Source: Flavobacterium sp. LHD-80 (lineage in GTDB: Bacteria > Bacteroidota > Bacteroidia > Flavobacteriales > Flavobacteriaceae). From it: DNA of 64,000 nucleotides. The notes below the pieces were generated by a model that saw only the letters and a program-made list of their open reading frames with translations, searched no databases and was not told where the DNA came from. Shown in pieces: positions 30,101-39,102 of this stretch. The position numbers and the translations under genes are program-made. The stretch's first letter is position 1. The number at the start of each line of letters is the position of its first letter. The stretch lies in the NCBI RefSeq assembly GCF_030929605.1, contig NZ_JAVFVS010000004.1, positions 682,001 through 746,000 on the forward strand. Direction: 5' to 3'.

Positions 30101-30226
30101 AACTTAATCACATTCACTAAATATACAGGATATGACCCAGAAATTGGAGGTCAAGTTTATGGTGTAGATAAAGGAGTTTATCCACAAGCGAGATCTATTT
30201 TGTTTGGTGCAAACATTCAATTTTAA
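27116..30226 (+). CDS. SusC-family TonB-dependent outer-membrane glycan transporter
   Basis: 1036 residues. The signal peptide ends at VAVAQ (about residue 22). A carboxypeptidase-regulatory-like N-terminal domain (about 25-105, VNGIINDESGMPVPGATVVL) and a plug domain with SLNEVVVVGYGTQKKS follow, then a 22-strand barrel. With SusD it imports oligosaccharides across the outer membrane. It is the first gene of the operon, 14 bases before susD. The glycan is inferred from the GH genes downstream as beta-glucan. Confidence 0.95.
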   Translation: MKLTKLLIFCISSLLFSVIAVAQDVTVNGIINDESGMPVPGATVVLKGTKKSTASDFDGKFQIQVPSNGVLTVTFIGYSTISEAVNGRTKITFQLKPESQSLNEVVVVGYGTQKKSVVTGAISSVKAADLEKVPNGRVEQSLQGRVAGVSVASTSGQPGSASKVRIRGITTFREGGNDPLWVIDGIAVDAGAIGFINQSDIESIEVLKDAASAAIYGTRAATGVILVTTKKGKSGKISVNYNGFAGISGPAKKLNLLNATQYGAIMNEKSLADGGPVKYANPNSLGKGTDWQDAIFNDSAFRYTHELSFSGGGEKSTFYASFGIQDQEGIVTTDISNYTKKNFRLNSTHKISEYFTFGQTFGYTHQKSASLGNTNSEFGGPLSSAINLDPITPLVETDPAITNTGFYTNPNVVRDANGNPYGISTLVQQEMSNPLAYTQTRLGGYNWSDDFVGNAYLEANITSHLKFRTTLGGKLAYWGSQAFTPVFFLNPNVKADRNNYNQNNEKSFAWTLENILTYSNKFGDHTVNVLAGQGAYVENIGTTVNTTMFGLPITSYKDASWNFDIPQTDRSTSTSDKTEHKLASLFLRANYDFQEKYLFTGIVRRDGSTRFGENKKFGVFPSFSLGWVISKEGFWKENNVVNTLKLRGGYGVVGNDNIDDFKYRALVVGGYNYAVGNNGNITTGYGNSTLPNADLGWEETAQTTVGLDAKLFNDFTLAVDYYKKTTSGILRNVVIPGYVGVVDAPSANIADMDNSGFEIELGYKKRLGDFNLGVNGNVAYLKNEITYVGSSTNYIVGDASFQSMGPVTRTQVGHSFNEFYGYKTAGIFQNEGEVAAYKNASGGLIQPNAKPGDFRWVDSNGDGAISDDDKQFLGTNLPKYTFGLTVNLDYKNFDFMAFTQGSAGSKIFQGLRRLDILNANYQTKALERWVGEGTSNDYPRLSNNDPNKNFTNMSDFYLENGNYLRLKIVQLGYTMPSTISSKIGADKVRFYLTGENLITFTKYTGYDPEIGGQVYGVDKGVYPQARSILFGANIQF

Positions 30227-30240
30227 AAAATTAAAGAATT

Positions 30241-31746
30241 ATGAAAACTAAAAATTTTAAATACATATATATTGCTTTGGCAATGGCAGCTTTAGGATCT
30301 TGTTCTGAAGATTTCGTAACCATTGACCCGCAAGGAAAATTTGACACAAGTACTTACTTTTCTAATGAATCAGAGTGTTACGCTGCTTTGATTGGAACTT
30401 ATGATCCAATTAGAAAAAATACAGGTGGTTTTGAGAACTTGGTAGCAATGCTAAATGCTGGATCTGATGATTTCTATGCTGGTGGAGGTGGTCCTACAGA
30501 CGGTACTGGAATTCAAAATTTCTCTACACACTCACTTAGTTCGATCTTAGTTCCAGGAAGTTACTGGAGTGATCATTACCAAGGTGTTTCTAGAGCAAAC
30601 ATTTTGATTGAAAAAATTCCAGCTGCGACGATGGATGCTAATAAGAAAACTAGATTTATTGCTGAAGCAAAAACACTTCGTGCACTTTACTATTTCAATT
30701 TAGTAAGATTGTTTAAAAACATTCCTTTGATTTTGGAGCCTTTAAACACTGGAACTATTTACAGCCCAGAGCAAGCTACACCAGCGGCAGTTTACGCACA
30801 AATCGAGAAAGATTTGCTTGAAGCAATTCCTGGTTTGCCAAATACTATTGATGTAGCAACTGAAGGTGGAAGATTTAATAAAGGTGCTGCACAAGCATTA
30901 CTTGGAAAAGTATATTTATTTGAAGGTAAAAAGCCTGAGGCGGCTGCAGTTTTGGCTCAAGTAAATGGAACTCCAGGTGCAGCAAATCAATACGGAAATA
31001 AATTACTTGCTAAATTCAGTGATTTATGGGTTGTTGCTAACAAATTCAATTCAGAGTCATTAATTGAAGTATCTCACTCTAGTGCAGGAAACTCAAACTG
31101 GGATTTCTGGGGTTCTGGAAGAGATGAAGGAAACTCATTAAACGTTATGGTTGGACCTAGAGGTTATTCTAAAAAAGGTTCTAACGCGCCAGATCTTCCA
31201 GCAGGATGGAGTTTTAGTGTTCCAACTCAAAAATTGTATGATTTCATGAAAAACGATCCACGTTTTGCTGCTACAATTCTTGACGTAAAAGCGCTTAAAA
31301 CAGCTGGAGAAGCTGATTATATTGGTGGTTACCAAGATACAGGTTATTTCTTGAACAAATTCCTTCCTAGAACAGCTGATGTTCGTACTGGTGGAGGTGC
31401 TGCTGAGTTAAACTACAAACAAGATTCTTATATCATCAGACTTGCTGATACGTACTTGATGGAAGCAGAAGCATTAGGTTCTGGACCTAGAGCACAAGCA
31501 TTGCTTGATGCAGTTAGAGCTAGAGTTGGTTTGGCATCTGTTCCTGTAACATTAGACGCTATCAAAGCTGAAAGAAGAATGGAGTTAGCTGGTGAAGGAC
31601 ATAGATTTTTTGATTTAGTAAGATGGGGAGATGCAGCAGCTGCATTATCTGACAGAGGTTTCAACGCTGGTACAGATGAGATTTTCCCAATTCCATATAC
31701 TGAGTTAAATGGAACTAAATTGAAACAAAATCCTAACTATCAATAG
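30241..31746 (+). CDS. SusD/RagB-family surface glycan-binding lipoprotein
   Basis: 501 residues with a lipoprotein signal ending at ALGSC (Cys21). The SusD TPR-like N-terminal part includes AEAKTLRALYYFNLVRLF, and the C-terminal part ends with the family signature IKAERRMELAGEGHRFFDLVRWG. It caps the SusC barrel and captures oligosaccharide at the cell surface. Confidence 0.95.
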   Translation: MKTKNFKYIYIALAMAALGSCSEDFVTIDPQGKFDTSTYFSNESECYAALIGTYDPIRKNTGGFENLVAMLNAGSDDFYAGGGGPTDGTGIQNFSTHSLSSILVPGSYWSDHYQGVSRANILIEKIPAATMDANKKTRFIAEAKTLRALYYFNLVRLFKNIPLILEPLNTGTIYSPEQATPAAVYAQIEKDLLEAIPGLPNTIDVATEGGRFNKGAAQALLGKVYLFEGKKPEAAAVLAQVNGTPGAANQYGNKLLAKFSDLWVVANKFNSESLIEVSHSSAGNSNWDFWGSGRDEGNSLNVMVGPRGYSKKGSNAPDLPAGWSFSVPTQKLYDFMKNDPRFAATILDVKALKTAGEADYIGGYQDTGYFLNKFLPRTADVRTGGGAAELNYKQDSYIIRLADTYLMEAEALGSGPRAQALLDAVRARVGLASVPVTLDAIKAERRMELAGEGHRFFDLVRWGDAAAALSDRGFNAGTDEIFPIPYTELNGTKLKQNPNYQ

Positions 31747-31773
31747 TAGAATTAACCAAAAAAACCGAAAAAA

Positions 31774-32631
31774 ATGAACCTAAATATAAATATAAAAAGA
31801 AGTGTATTCCTAATGCTAGCTATAGCATTAGGTACACTAACAAGCTGTGACGACGAGGTTAATCCTAATACTCTAATAGCTTCAAACGTTGATGCTTCAT
31901 TTACTTTTACACCAGTTGCTGGTGCAGTAAATACTTATCTTGCAGTTGCTCAGCCTAAAGGTGTAATCTCATCAATGTGGGATACTGGAACTGGTGCTTC
32001 TCCAGGAAAAATGACTGAGACTATTGTTCTTCCAGATGCTGGAACTTACACTATTACGCACACAGCTGTTGGAGCAGGAGGAGCTTTAGGTACTGCTACT
32101 ACTCAAGTTACTGTTGCAACTTCAGATCCTGTGAAAGGAAACCTTGTAAAAGGAGGTTCTTTTGCAACTGCTGCGGATCAGGCTAACTGGAAAAAAGTAA
32201 TTTACGGTACTGGTGCAGACTGGACATATAGTGCAAAAGGTGCTACTGTAAGTGGTGGTCATGCTGGAATTTATCAAGCAATCGACGTTATCAAAGACAA
32301 AGAATACACAATTGACATGGTTATTTCTGGTGGAGCTTCAAAAGATATGTGGTTTGAAGTTTACGCTGGTAAAGTAGATCCTGCAACTATTACTGGAGAT
32401 TACAGTGATGGTGGAAAAGTAATGGGATTAAATACTTGGGATGGTTGTGGAAACACTCCAGTTTCTGGTAAATTATCTGCTATTGGATGTACTAAAAATG
32501 TTAGATTAGGTGTAATCAGTAATGTTGTAAAATTTGATATTACAGGTAAAATTTATTTAATGATTAGATGCGGTGGTGGAATTGCTCCAGGCGGTATCAC
32601 AATCAAAGGCGTGGAATTACGCGGAAAATAA
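31774..32631 (+). CDS. surface lipoprotein with PKD-like domain, probable surface glycan-binding protein
   Basis: 285 residues. The lipobox is TLTSC (Cys25). A PKD-like domain (about 38-120) contains DASFTFTPVAGAVNTYLAV and TYTITHTAVGAGGALG. A C-terminal beta-sandwich of carbohydrate-binding type (about 130-285, NLVKGGSFATAADQANWKK) ends with the strand-rich IYLMIRCGGGIAP. Its position directly after susD is typical for SusE/SusF-like or SGBP proteins. It shows no catalytic signature, and binding specificity is unknown. Confidence 0.75.
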   Translation: MNLNINIKRSVFLMLAIALGTLTSCDDEVNPNTLIASNVDASFTFTPVAGAVNTYLAVAQPKGVISSMWDTGTGASPGKMTETIVLPDAGTYTITHTAVGAGGALGTATTQVTVATSDPVKGNLVKGGSFATAADQANWKKVIYGTGADWTYSAKGATVSGGHAGIYQAIDVIKDKEYTIDMVISGGASKDMWFEVYAGKVDPATITGDYSDGGKVMGLNTWDGCGNTPVSGKLSAIGCTKNVRLGVISNVVKFDITGKIYLMIRCGGGIAPGGITIKGVELRGK

Positions 32632-32659
32632 TAAAGTTAAGTTAAGTTTAAGTTTGGTT

Positions 32660-32700
32660 GTAAATAGCCCATAATCGTTATGAGTATGGGCTATTTTTTA
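32660..32700 (+). terminator. hairpin between the susCD-lipoprotein genes and the hydrolase genes
   Basis: AAATAGCCCATA (32662-32673) and TATGGGCTATTT (32685-32696) are followed by TTTTT, 30 bases past the lipoprotein stop. It could partially terminate transcription, giving more of the binding and transport proteins than of the hydrolases. Confidence 0.75.
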
Positions 32701-32771
32701 AATCCTTCCTTAAGCTGTCAGGAAATGAGTTTCTGAGAACTTGTAATTAGAAATAAATTAATAAGGAAAGA

Positions 32772-34223
32772 ATGAAAAATAATAGTTTAAAAATTCTATG
32801 TTTTTTGTTTTCAGTGGCTGTTTTTGCCCAGTCCAAAGCAAAAAAAGAATTTACAACCAACGGAAAAAAAATAACCGTATATACAACAGCAGAGAATTCT
32901 AATTTAAGATTAACATCTACTGATAATTTAACTTTTTCAGCATCAAAACAGCCTCTAGAAGTAGAATCATCTGTATTTGTTGAACCATCAAAAAAGTTTC
33001 AGACTTTCATGGGAATTGGAGGCGCAATTACAGACGCGAGTGCCGAAATTTTTGCTAAACTTTCAAAAGAAAAACAAGCAGAATTCTTAAATGCTTACTA
33101 CGATAAACAAAAAGGTATAGGCTATTCTTTGCTAAGAACAACGATTCAGAGTTCTGATTTTAGCAGTGGAAGCTATTCTTATATCAAAGAAGGCGATAAG
33201 GATTTAAAAACCTTTTCTATTGAGCATGACAGACAATTTCGTATTCCGTTAATCAAACAGGCTATCGCGAAGGCTGGCGGGAAATTAACAACTTATGTTG
33301 CTCCATGGTCGCCAAATGCTTTCATGAAAGACAACAAAAATGTGCTTAAAGGTGGAACTTTATTGCCTGAATATTATCAGACTTGGGCTAATTTTTATGC
33401 CAAATTTATAAAAGAATACGAGAAAGAAGGAATCCCGATTTGGGGAACTTCCACTCAAAATGAGCCAATGGCGGTTCAAACTTGGGAATCTTGTATTTAT
33501 ACTGCCGAAGCCGAAAGAGATTTTATCAAAAACTTTCTTGGGCCAACTTTGAAAAAAGAAAAACTTGGAGATGTAAAAATCATTGTTTGGGATCACAATC
33601 GTGATTTGATGAACTACAGAGCAAATGTAATTTATTCTGATCCAGAAGCTTCAAAGTACGTTTGGGGAATGGGATTCCATTGGTACGAAACATGGTCTGG
33701 CGGGGCTTCAATGTTTGACAATGTTGGAAAAGTCAACGAAGCTTACCCTAACAAAGGTCTTTTATTTACTGAAGGATGTGTTGAGAAATTTGATGCCAAA
33801 AAATATCAGTTTTGGGGTAACGGTGAAAGATACGGTATCTCTATGATTAATGATTTTAATAATGGAACAGCTGGATGGACAGACTGGAACATTCTTTTAG
33901 ATCAAAATGGAGGACCAAACCACGTTGGAAACTTCTGTTTTGCACCAATTCACGCTGATACAACAACTGGTGAATTAATCTATACGCCATCTTATTATTA
34001 TATCGGACATTTTTCAAAATTTATTCACTTAAATGCAGTTCGAGTTAGTACTGCTGTGAGCAGAAGCGCTTTATTGAGCACTTCATTTTTAAATACTGAT
34101 GGTACAATGGCAACAATTGTCATGAACCAGTCAGACAAAGAAATTACCTATAACTTAATTATAGCAGCTGAAAAGACTGTAGTTAAGATTCCTGCGCATG
34201 CTATACAAACACTTGTATATTAA
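32772..34223 (+). CDS. GH30 family beta-glucanase, type A copy 1
   Basis: 483 residues with a cleavable signal peptide (MKNNSLKILCFLFSVAVFAQ). The (beta/alpha)8 GH30 domain has acid/base Glu231 in STQNEP and nucleophile Glu334 in LFTEGCVEKF. The region NGTAGWTDWNILLDQNGGPN and a C-terminal beta domain complete the GH30 plan. GH30 includes beta-1,6-glucanases and beta-glucosidases; with GH16, GH5 and GH3 nearby, cutting beta-1,6 branches or linkages of a laminarin-type glucan is the best guess. It is closely related to the next gene, pointing to tandem duplication. Confidence 0.9.
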   Translation: MKNNSLKILCFLFSVAVFAQSKAKKEFTTNGKKITVYTTAENSNLRLTSTDNLTFSASKQPLEVESSVFVEPSKKFQTFMGIGGAITDASAEIFAKLSKEKQAEFLNAYYDKQKGIGYSLLRTTIQSSDFSSGSYSYIKEGDKDLKTFSIEHDRQFRIPLIKQAIAKAGGKLTTYVAPWSPNAFMKDNKNVLKGGTLLPEYYQTWANFYAKFIKEYEKEGIPIWGTSTQNEPMAVQTWESCIYTAEAERDFIKNFLGPTLKKEKLGDVKIIVWDHNRDLMNYRANVIYSDPEASKYVWGMGFHWYETWSGGASMFDNVGKVNEAYPNKGLLFTEGCVEKFDAKKYQFWGNGERYGISMINDFNNGTAGWTDWNILLDQNGGPNHVGNFCFAPIHADTTTGELIYTPSYYYIGHFSKFIHLNAVRVSTAVSRSALLSTSFLNTDGTMATIVMNQSDKEITYNLIIAAEKTVVKIPAHAIQTLVY

Positions 34224-34239
34224 TATTATTTGTAAATAA

Positions 34240-34283
34240 TGAGGGTTGATTTGAATCATCCATATTGACCCTCAATTTACTTT
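34240..34283 (+). terminator. possible attenuator hairpin between the two type A GH30 genes
   Basis: TGAGGGT (34240-34246) and ACCCTCA (34268-34274) form a short stem with a 21-base loop, followed by a T-rich stretch. It is weaker than the other terminators listed. Confidence 0.35.
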
Positions 34284-34314
34284 TTCTAAATTAAATCGAT
34301 TTTTTTAAAGTATA

Positions 34315-35784
34315 ATGAAAGCCATAAGCAGCCTTTTAATCGTCCCAATACTATTACTGCAATTTAGTTGTAATTCATCAAAAATTGCAGGTGCTTCTGC
34401 GGTTTCTGATTCCAAATCAAATAAAAAAATAACGGTTTACACTACAGCCGAAAACACGAATTTTAAATTATCATTATCGAATAATTTAATTTCAAACAAC
34501 ACATCACAACAAACAACTTCATCAGTATCTATCAATGTAGATCCTGAACATACAGATCAGACTTTCCTTGGAATTGGAGGTGCGATTACAGATGCAAGCG
34601 CTGAAGTTTTTGCAAAACTATCTCCAAAAAAGCAACAGGAATTTCTAACCGCTTACTACGACAAAAACAAAGGGATAGGTTATTCATTAGCCAGAACCAA
34701 CATTCATAGCTGCGATTTTAGCAGTGACAGTTACACTTACATTGCAGAAGGTGACAAGGAATTAAAAACCTTCAACATTGATCATGATCAAAAATATAGA
34801 ATTCCACTTCTAAAAAAAGCAATCGAAACAGCCGGCGGGAAATTAACTTTATTTGTCAGTCCGTGGAGTCCCCCAGCTTTCATGAAAGACAATAATGATA
34901 TTTTGCACGGCGGCGTTTTGTTGCCAGAGTTTGCTCAGTCTTGGGCTAATTATTATGCGAAATTTATAAAAGCATACGAAAAAGAAGGTATTCCAATTTG
35001 GGGATTAACCATTCAAAATGAACCAGCGGCAAAACAAAGATGGGAATCTTGTATTTATACGCCTGAAGCCGAAAGAGATTTCTTGAAAAACTTCCTTGGA
35101 CCCACTTTGCAAAAAGAAGGACTTGGTTCAAAAAATGTAATTATTTGGGATCACAACCGTGGCGAAATGCTTGAAAAACGCGCTAATCTTGTTTTCTCTG
35201 ATCCTGAAGTTTCAAAATTTGCTTGGGGAATTGGATTTCACTGGTACGAAACTTGGAGTGGCGGACCACCAAGATTTGAATCTGTGGGCGAAGTTCACAA
35301 AGCTTTTCCAAATAAAGGACTTTTATTTACAGAAGGCTGTATTGAAAAATTTGATGCTACAAGATTTCAGTTTTGGGGAAATGCCGAACGTTATGGTCTT
35401 AACATGATTAATGATTTTAACAACGGAACAGTAGGCTGGACAGACTGGAATATTCTTCTTGACCAAAACGGAGGTCCAAATCATGTTGGTAATTTTTGTT
35501 TTGCACCAATTCACGCCGATGTTACTAAAGATGAATTAATCTACACACCAATGTATTATTATATTGGTCATTTCTCAAAATTTATTCATGCAAATGCAAA
35601 ACGTATAACACAGACAATTAGTGATAAAACCCTTTTAAGTACGTCATTCAAAAATACCGACGGAAAAATTGCCACTATCGTAATGAACCAATCCGATAAA
35701 GATGTTGTGTATAATTTAACCAGCAACACTTTAAAAACTACTATTACTATCCCGGCACACGCTATTCAAACTATTGTTTACTAG
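34315..35784 (+). CDS. GH30 family beta-glucanase, type A copy 2, lipoprotein
   Basis: 489 residues. The lipobox LLQFSC (Cys19) makes this a lipoprotein, unlike copy 1 which has an ordinary signal peptide, so the pair may differ in location (outer-membrane-anchored against soluble). Catalytic residues are Glu236 (IQNEP) and Glu340 (LFTEGCIEKF). It shares long stretches with copy 1, for example WTDWNILLDQNGGPNHVGNF. Substrate as for copy 1, inferred from context. Confidence 0.9.
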   Translation: MKAISSLLIVPILLLQFSCNSSKIAGASAVSDSKSNKKITVYTTAENTNFKLSLSNNLISNNTSQQTTSSVSINVDPEHTDQTFLGIGGAITDASAEVFAKLSPKKQQEFLTAYYDKNKGIGYSLARTNIHSCDFSSDSYTYIAEGDKELKTFNIDHDQKYRIPLLKKAIETAGGKLTLFVSPWSPPAFMKDNNDILHGGVLLPEFAQSWANYYAKFIKAYEKEGIPIWGLTIQNEPAAKQRWESCIYTPEAERDFLKNFLGPTLQKEGLGSKNVIIWDHNRGEMLEKRANLVFSDPEVSKFAWGIGFHWYETWSGGPPRFESVGEVHKAFPNKGLLFTEGCIEKFDATRFQFWGNAERYGLNMINDFNNGTVGWTDWNILLDQNGGPNHVGNFCFAPIHADVTKDELIYTPMYYYIGHFSKFIHANAKRITQTISDKTLLSTSFKNTDGKIATIVMNQSDKDVVYNLTSNTLKTTITIPAHAIQTIVY

Positions 35785-35812
35785 CGGTCTATTAACTAAA
35801 AAAACTATAAAA

Positions 35813-37288
35813 ATGAAATTCAATTTAAAAACCACTATAAAAGCATTATTTTTTGCTTCAGCAATATTTGCTCAAGTAAAATGTTCCTCTTCAAATGACG
35901 CGACTGATCCGCCACCAGTTACGCCGCCAGTTGTAACTCCGCCGGTGACGGTAACAAATGATGTTGATTTTTGGCTTACAAAAAGCAATCAAAGTGTTCT
36001 TTTGGCTAAACAGGCAACAACATTAGGATTTGGAACTACTTATAATACGTTTCCTAATATTGTTGTTGATGAAGCAATAAAATATCAGACTGTTGATGGT
36101 TTTGGATACACTCTTACCGGAGGAAGTGCCGATGTAATCAATCAAATGATTCCAGCGAAAAAAAGCGCTCTTTTACAAGAACTTTTTGGTTCAGGCGAAA
36201 CTTCAATCGGAATCAGTTACATCAGAATCAGTATTGGTGCGTCTGATCTAAATGCATCTCCTTTTACATATGACGATCTTGCAACAGGAGAAACAGACAT
36301 GGATTTGGCAAAATTTAGTTTAGATAAAGATAAAACTGGCGTAATTGCGCTTTTGAAAGAAATTCTGGCAATCAATCCAAAGATTTTAATTTTAGCAACT
36401 CCATGGTCAGCACCACTTTGGATGAAAGATAAAGACAGTTTTATTGGAGGAAAATTGCAAACAAAATATTATGATGTTTACGCCAAATATTTTGTAAAAT
36501 ATATTCAGCAAATGAAAGCTGAAGGTATTACCATTGATGCAGTAACGCCTCAAAATGAACCTTTGCATGATGGAAACAATCCAAGTATGTACATGTCTGC
36601 TGTTGAACAGGCAAATTTTATAAAAACAAATCTTGGGCCTGCATTTAAGGCTGCGGGAATAAAAGCAAAAATTATTGCTTATGATCATAACTGTGATCAA
36701 CCAAGTTACCCAACAACAATTTTGGGTGATGCTGGTGCATTTCCTTTTGTAGACGGTTCAGCATTTCATTTGTATGCTGGAGATATCAGCGCTCTTTCAA
36801 ATGTTTACAATGCTTTTCCAACTAAAAACGTGTATTTCACTGAACAATGGACTTCGTCAACAGGCGAATTTGGAGGCGATTTAAAATGGCATCTTAAAAA
36901 TGTAATTATTGGTTCAATGAGAAATTACAGTAAGAATGCATTAGAATGGAATTTAGCTAATAACGGTTCATTCGAACCTCATACTGTAGGCGGATGTAAT
37001 ATGTGCAAAGGTGCTTTAACCATAACTTCAAGTGAAAGTTTTCAGCGTAATGTTGCTTATTATATTATTGCGCATGCGTCGAAATTTGTTCCAGCTGGTT
37101 CTGTTAGAATTGGAAGTAATATTAGCGGAAGTCTTCAAAATGTCGCTTTCATTACGCCAACAGGTTCAAAAGTTTTAATTGTTGAAAATGACGGAGCTGA
37201 TATGCAAATTTTCAATATTAAATTCAATGATAAATGGGTTACGGTTACTCTAGATGGAGGATCAGTAGGAACATTTACTTGGAAATAA
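35813..37288 (+). CDS. GH30 family glycoside hydrolase, type B copy 1, lipoprotein
   Basis: 491 residues. I place the start at 35813 because MKFNLKTTIKALFFASAIFA leads to the lipobox AQVKC (Cys24), whereas the longer frame from 35774 would overlap the previous gene. A Pro/Val/Thr-rich linker (about 33-50) precedes the catalytic domain. Glu249 (TPQNEP) is the acid/base and Glu344 (YFTEQWTS) the nucleophile. NNGSFEPHTVGGCNMCKGA separates it from type A. It is a clear paralogue of the gene at 41084 and only distantly similar to type A, so substrate or linkage preference probably differs. Confidence 0.9.
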   Translation: MKFNLKTTIKALFFASAIFAQVKCSSSNDATDPPPVTPPVVTPPVTVTNDVDFWLTKSNQSVLLAKQATTLGFGTTYNTFPNIVVDEAIKYQTVDGFGYTLTGGSADVINQMIPAKKSALLQELFGSGETSIGISYIRISIGASDLNASPFTYDDLATGETDMDLAKFSLDKDKTGVIALLKEILAINPKILILATPWSAPLWMKDKDSFIGGKLQTKYYDVYAKYFVKYIQQMKAEGITIDAVTPQNEPLHDGNNPSMYMSAVEQANFIKTNLGPAFKAAGIKAKIIAYDHNCDQPSYPTTILGDAGAFPFVDGSAFHLYAGDISALSNVYNAFPTKNVYFTEQWTSSTGEFGGDLKWHLKNVIIGSMRNYSKNALEWNLANNGSFEPHTVGGCNMCKGALTITSSESFQRNVAYYIIAHASKFVPAGSVRIGSNISGSLQNVAFITPTGSKVLIVENDGADMQIFNIKFNDKWVTVTLDGGSVGTFTWK

Positions 37289-37324
37289 TAACGCAGTTTA
37301 CAACGACGGATAAATAATTTCGGC

Positions 37325-39067
37325 ATGAAAAAAATAATTACAGGAGCATTGTTTTTATTGACAGCTGTTTCTTTTGCACAAGGTTTTTTGCATAGAGACG
37401 GACAAAATATTGTTGATGGAAACGGCAAAAATATAATTTTAAGAGGATTAGGCCTTGGTGGCTGGATGGTTCAGGAAGGCTATATGTTGCAGACACAGCC
37501 ATTCGCGAGTCCGCAATATCAGATCAAACAAAAAATTCAGGACGTTATTGGCGACCAGGGAACTAAAGAGTTTTATGCTGCTTATAAAGCAAACGGAATC
37601 ACGAAAAGAGATATTGATTCGTTAGCAAAATGGGGATTCAATTCGGTTCGCCTTCCAATGCATTATAATTTGTATACGCCATCAATTCAGGAAGAAAAAA
37701 ATGGTGAAATTACTTTTCTAGAAGAAGGTTTCACGATGACCGATAATTTATTGAAATGGTGTGCTGAAAACAAATTGTATTTGATTTTGGATTTGCACGC
37801 TGCGCCGGGCGGACAAGGAAATGATGCTGCGATTTCTGATTACGATACTACAAAGCCATCACTTTGGAACAGTGAAGCGAATCAGAAAAAAATGATTGCT
37901 TTATGGAAAAAACTGGCTTCTCGTTACAGAGATAATCCGTGGATTGGTGGTTATGATATCATTAACGAGCCAAACTGGAACTTCACAGGAACTAATAAAA
38001 ATGGTTGCGATGAAAATTCAAACGGACCGTTACGAGATTTAATGGTAGCGGTTACAAAAGCAATTCGCGAAGTCGATACCAACCACATGGTTATTATTGA
38101 AGGAAATTGCTGGGGTAATAATTATAACGGAATTTTTCCTTTATGGGATGAAAATATGGCATTGAGTTTCCATAAATATTGGAACTATAACACTGTAGGT
38201 TCAATTCAAAAAATGTTGGATTACAGAAAACAATACAATGTACCAATTTGGTTAGGAGAAAGTGGAGAAAATTCAAATGTTTGGTTTAAGGATGTTCTGA
38301 CTTTGGTTGAAGGAAACAACATTGGATGGGCATTTTGGCCAATGAAAAAAATCGAGAATATTGCTGGTGTGGCTTCGGTTACTAAAATTCCAGAATATGA
38401 TGTTTTATTGAAATATTGGAAAGATGGAGGGCAAAAACCAAGTCCAGAGTTTGCAAAGAAAACGCTTATGAAAATGGCTGATAATTACAAAATGGAAAAC
38501 GTAACCGTTAAGCCAGATGTAGTCGATGCAATGTTCAGACAAGTTCAAACAAACGACACAAAACCGTATAAAAATCACACTATTCCTGGAAAAATTGCTG
38601 CAACGCAATATGATTTGGGAACAAACGAATACGCTTATTCTGATAAAGATTTTATCAATTACAGAGTTGAAACAGGAAAGTTTGATGAGTGGAACAAAGG
38701 AAATACCATGCGAAATGACGGCGTAGATATTTTGCCTTGCAAAGACGCTGGATCAAATGGTTATCAAGTTTCTTTTATTGAAGATGGCGAATGGCTTCAA
38801 TTCACTTCAGAAGTTAAAAAGCAAAATAAATACAAAGTTACCATACGTTATTCAAGCGAAAAATCAGAAGGAAAAGTGCATTTTGAAACAGCCGACGGTA
38901 AAAAATCAGAATCGATTGTACTTCCTGCAACTGGTGGAAATGATAAATGGAAAACCGTTGTTTTATCTGGAGTAGATTTACAAGCAGGAACAAATAAAAT
39001 CAAAGCTGTTTTTGAAAAAGGAGGCTTCAATTTGAATTATTTAGATTTTTCTGAGGCAAAAAAATAA
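37325..39067 (+). CDS. GH5 family beta-glucanase with C-terminal CBM6-like domain
   Basis: 580 residues. The signal peptide ends at SFAQ (about residue 19). The GH5 domain (about 25-375) starts with NIILRGLGLGGWMVQEGYML and has acid/base Glu215 in IINEPNW and nucleophile Glu312 in IWLGESGE. A CBM6-like module spans about 430-578, with DGEWLQFTSEV and GGFNLNYLDFSE. Relatives include exo-beta-1,3-glucanases. It is secreted but has no T9SS C-terminal domain. Confidence 0.88.
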   Translation: MKKIITGALFLLTAVSFAQGFLHRDGQNIVDGNGKNIILRGLGLGGWMVQEGYMLQTQPFASPQYQIKQKIQDVIGDQGTKEFYAAYKANGITKRDIDSLAKWGFNSVRLPMHYNLYTPSIQEEKNGEITFLEEGFTMTDNLLKWCAENKLYLILDLHAAPGGQGNDAAISDYDTTKPSLWNSEANQKKMIALWKKLASRYRDNPWIGGYDIINEPNWNFTGTNKNGCDENSNGPLRDLMVAVTKAIREVDTNHMVIIEGNCWGNNYNGIFPLWDENMALSFHKYWNYNTVGSIQKMLDYRKQYNVPIWLGESGENSNVWFKDVLTLVEGNNIGWAFWPMKKIENIAGVASVTKIPEYDVLLKYWKDGGQKPSPEFAKKTLMKMADNYKMENVTVKPDVVDAMFRQVQTNDTKPYKNHTIPGKIAATQYDLGTNEYAYSDKDFINYRVETGKFDEWNKGNTMRNDGVDILPCKDAGSNGYQVSFIEDGEWLQFTSEVKKQNKYKVTIRYSSEKSEGKVHFETADGKKSESIVLPATGGNDKWKTVVLSGVDLQAGTNKIKAVFEKGGFNLNYLDFSEAKK

Positions 39068-39102
39068 GCTTCGCAATTAAAAACTAATCAAAACTAAATG
39101 CA

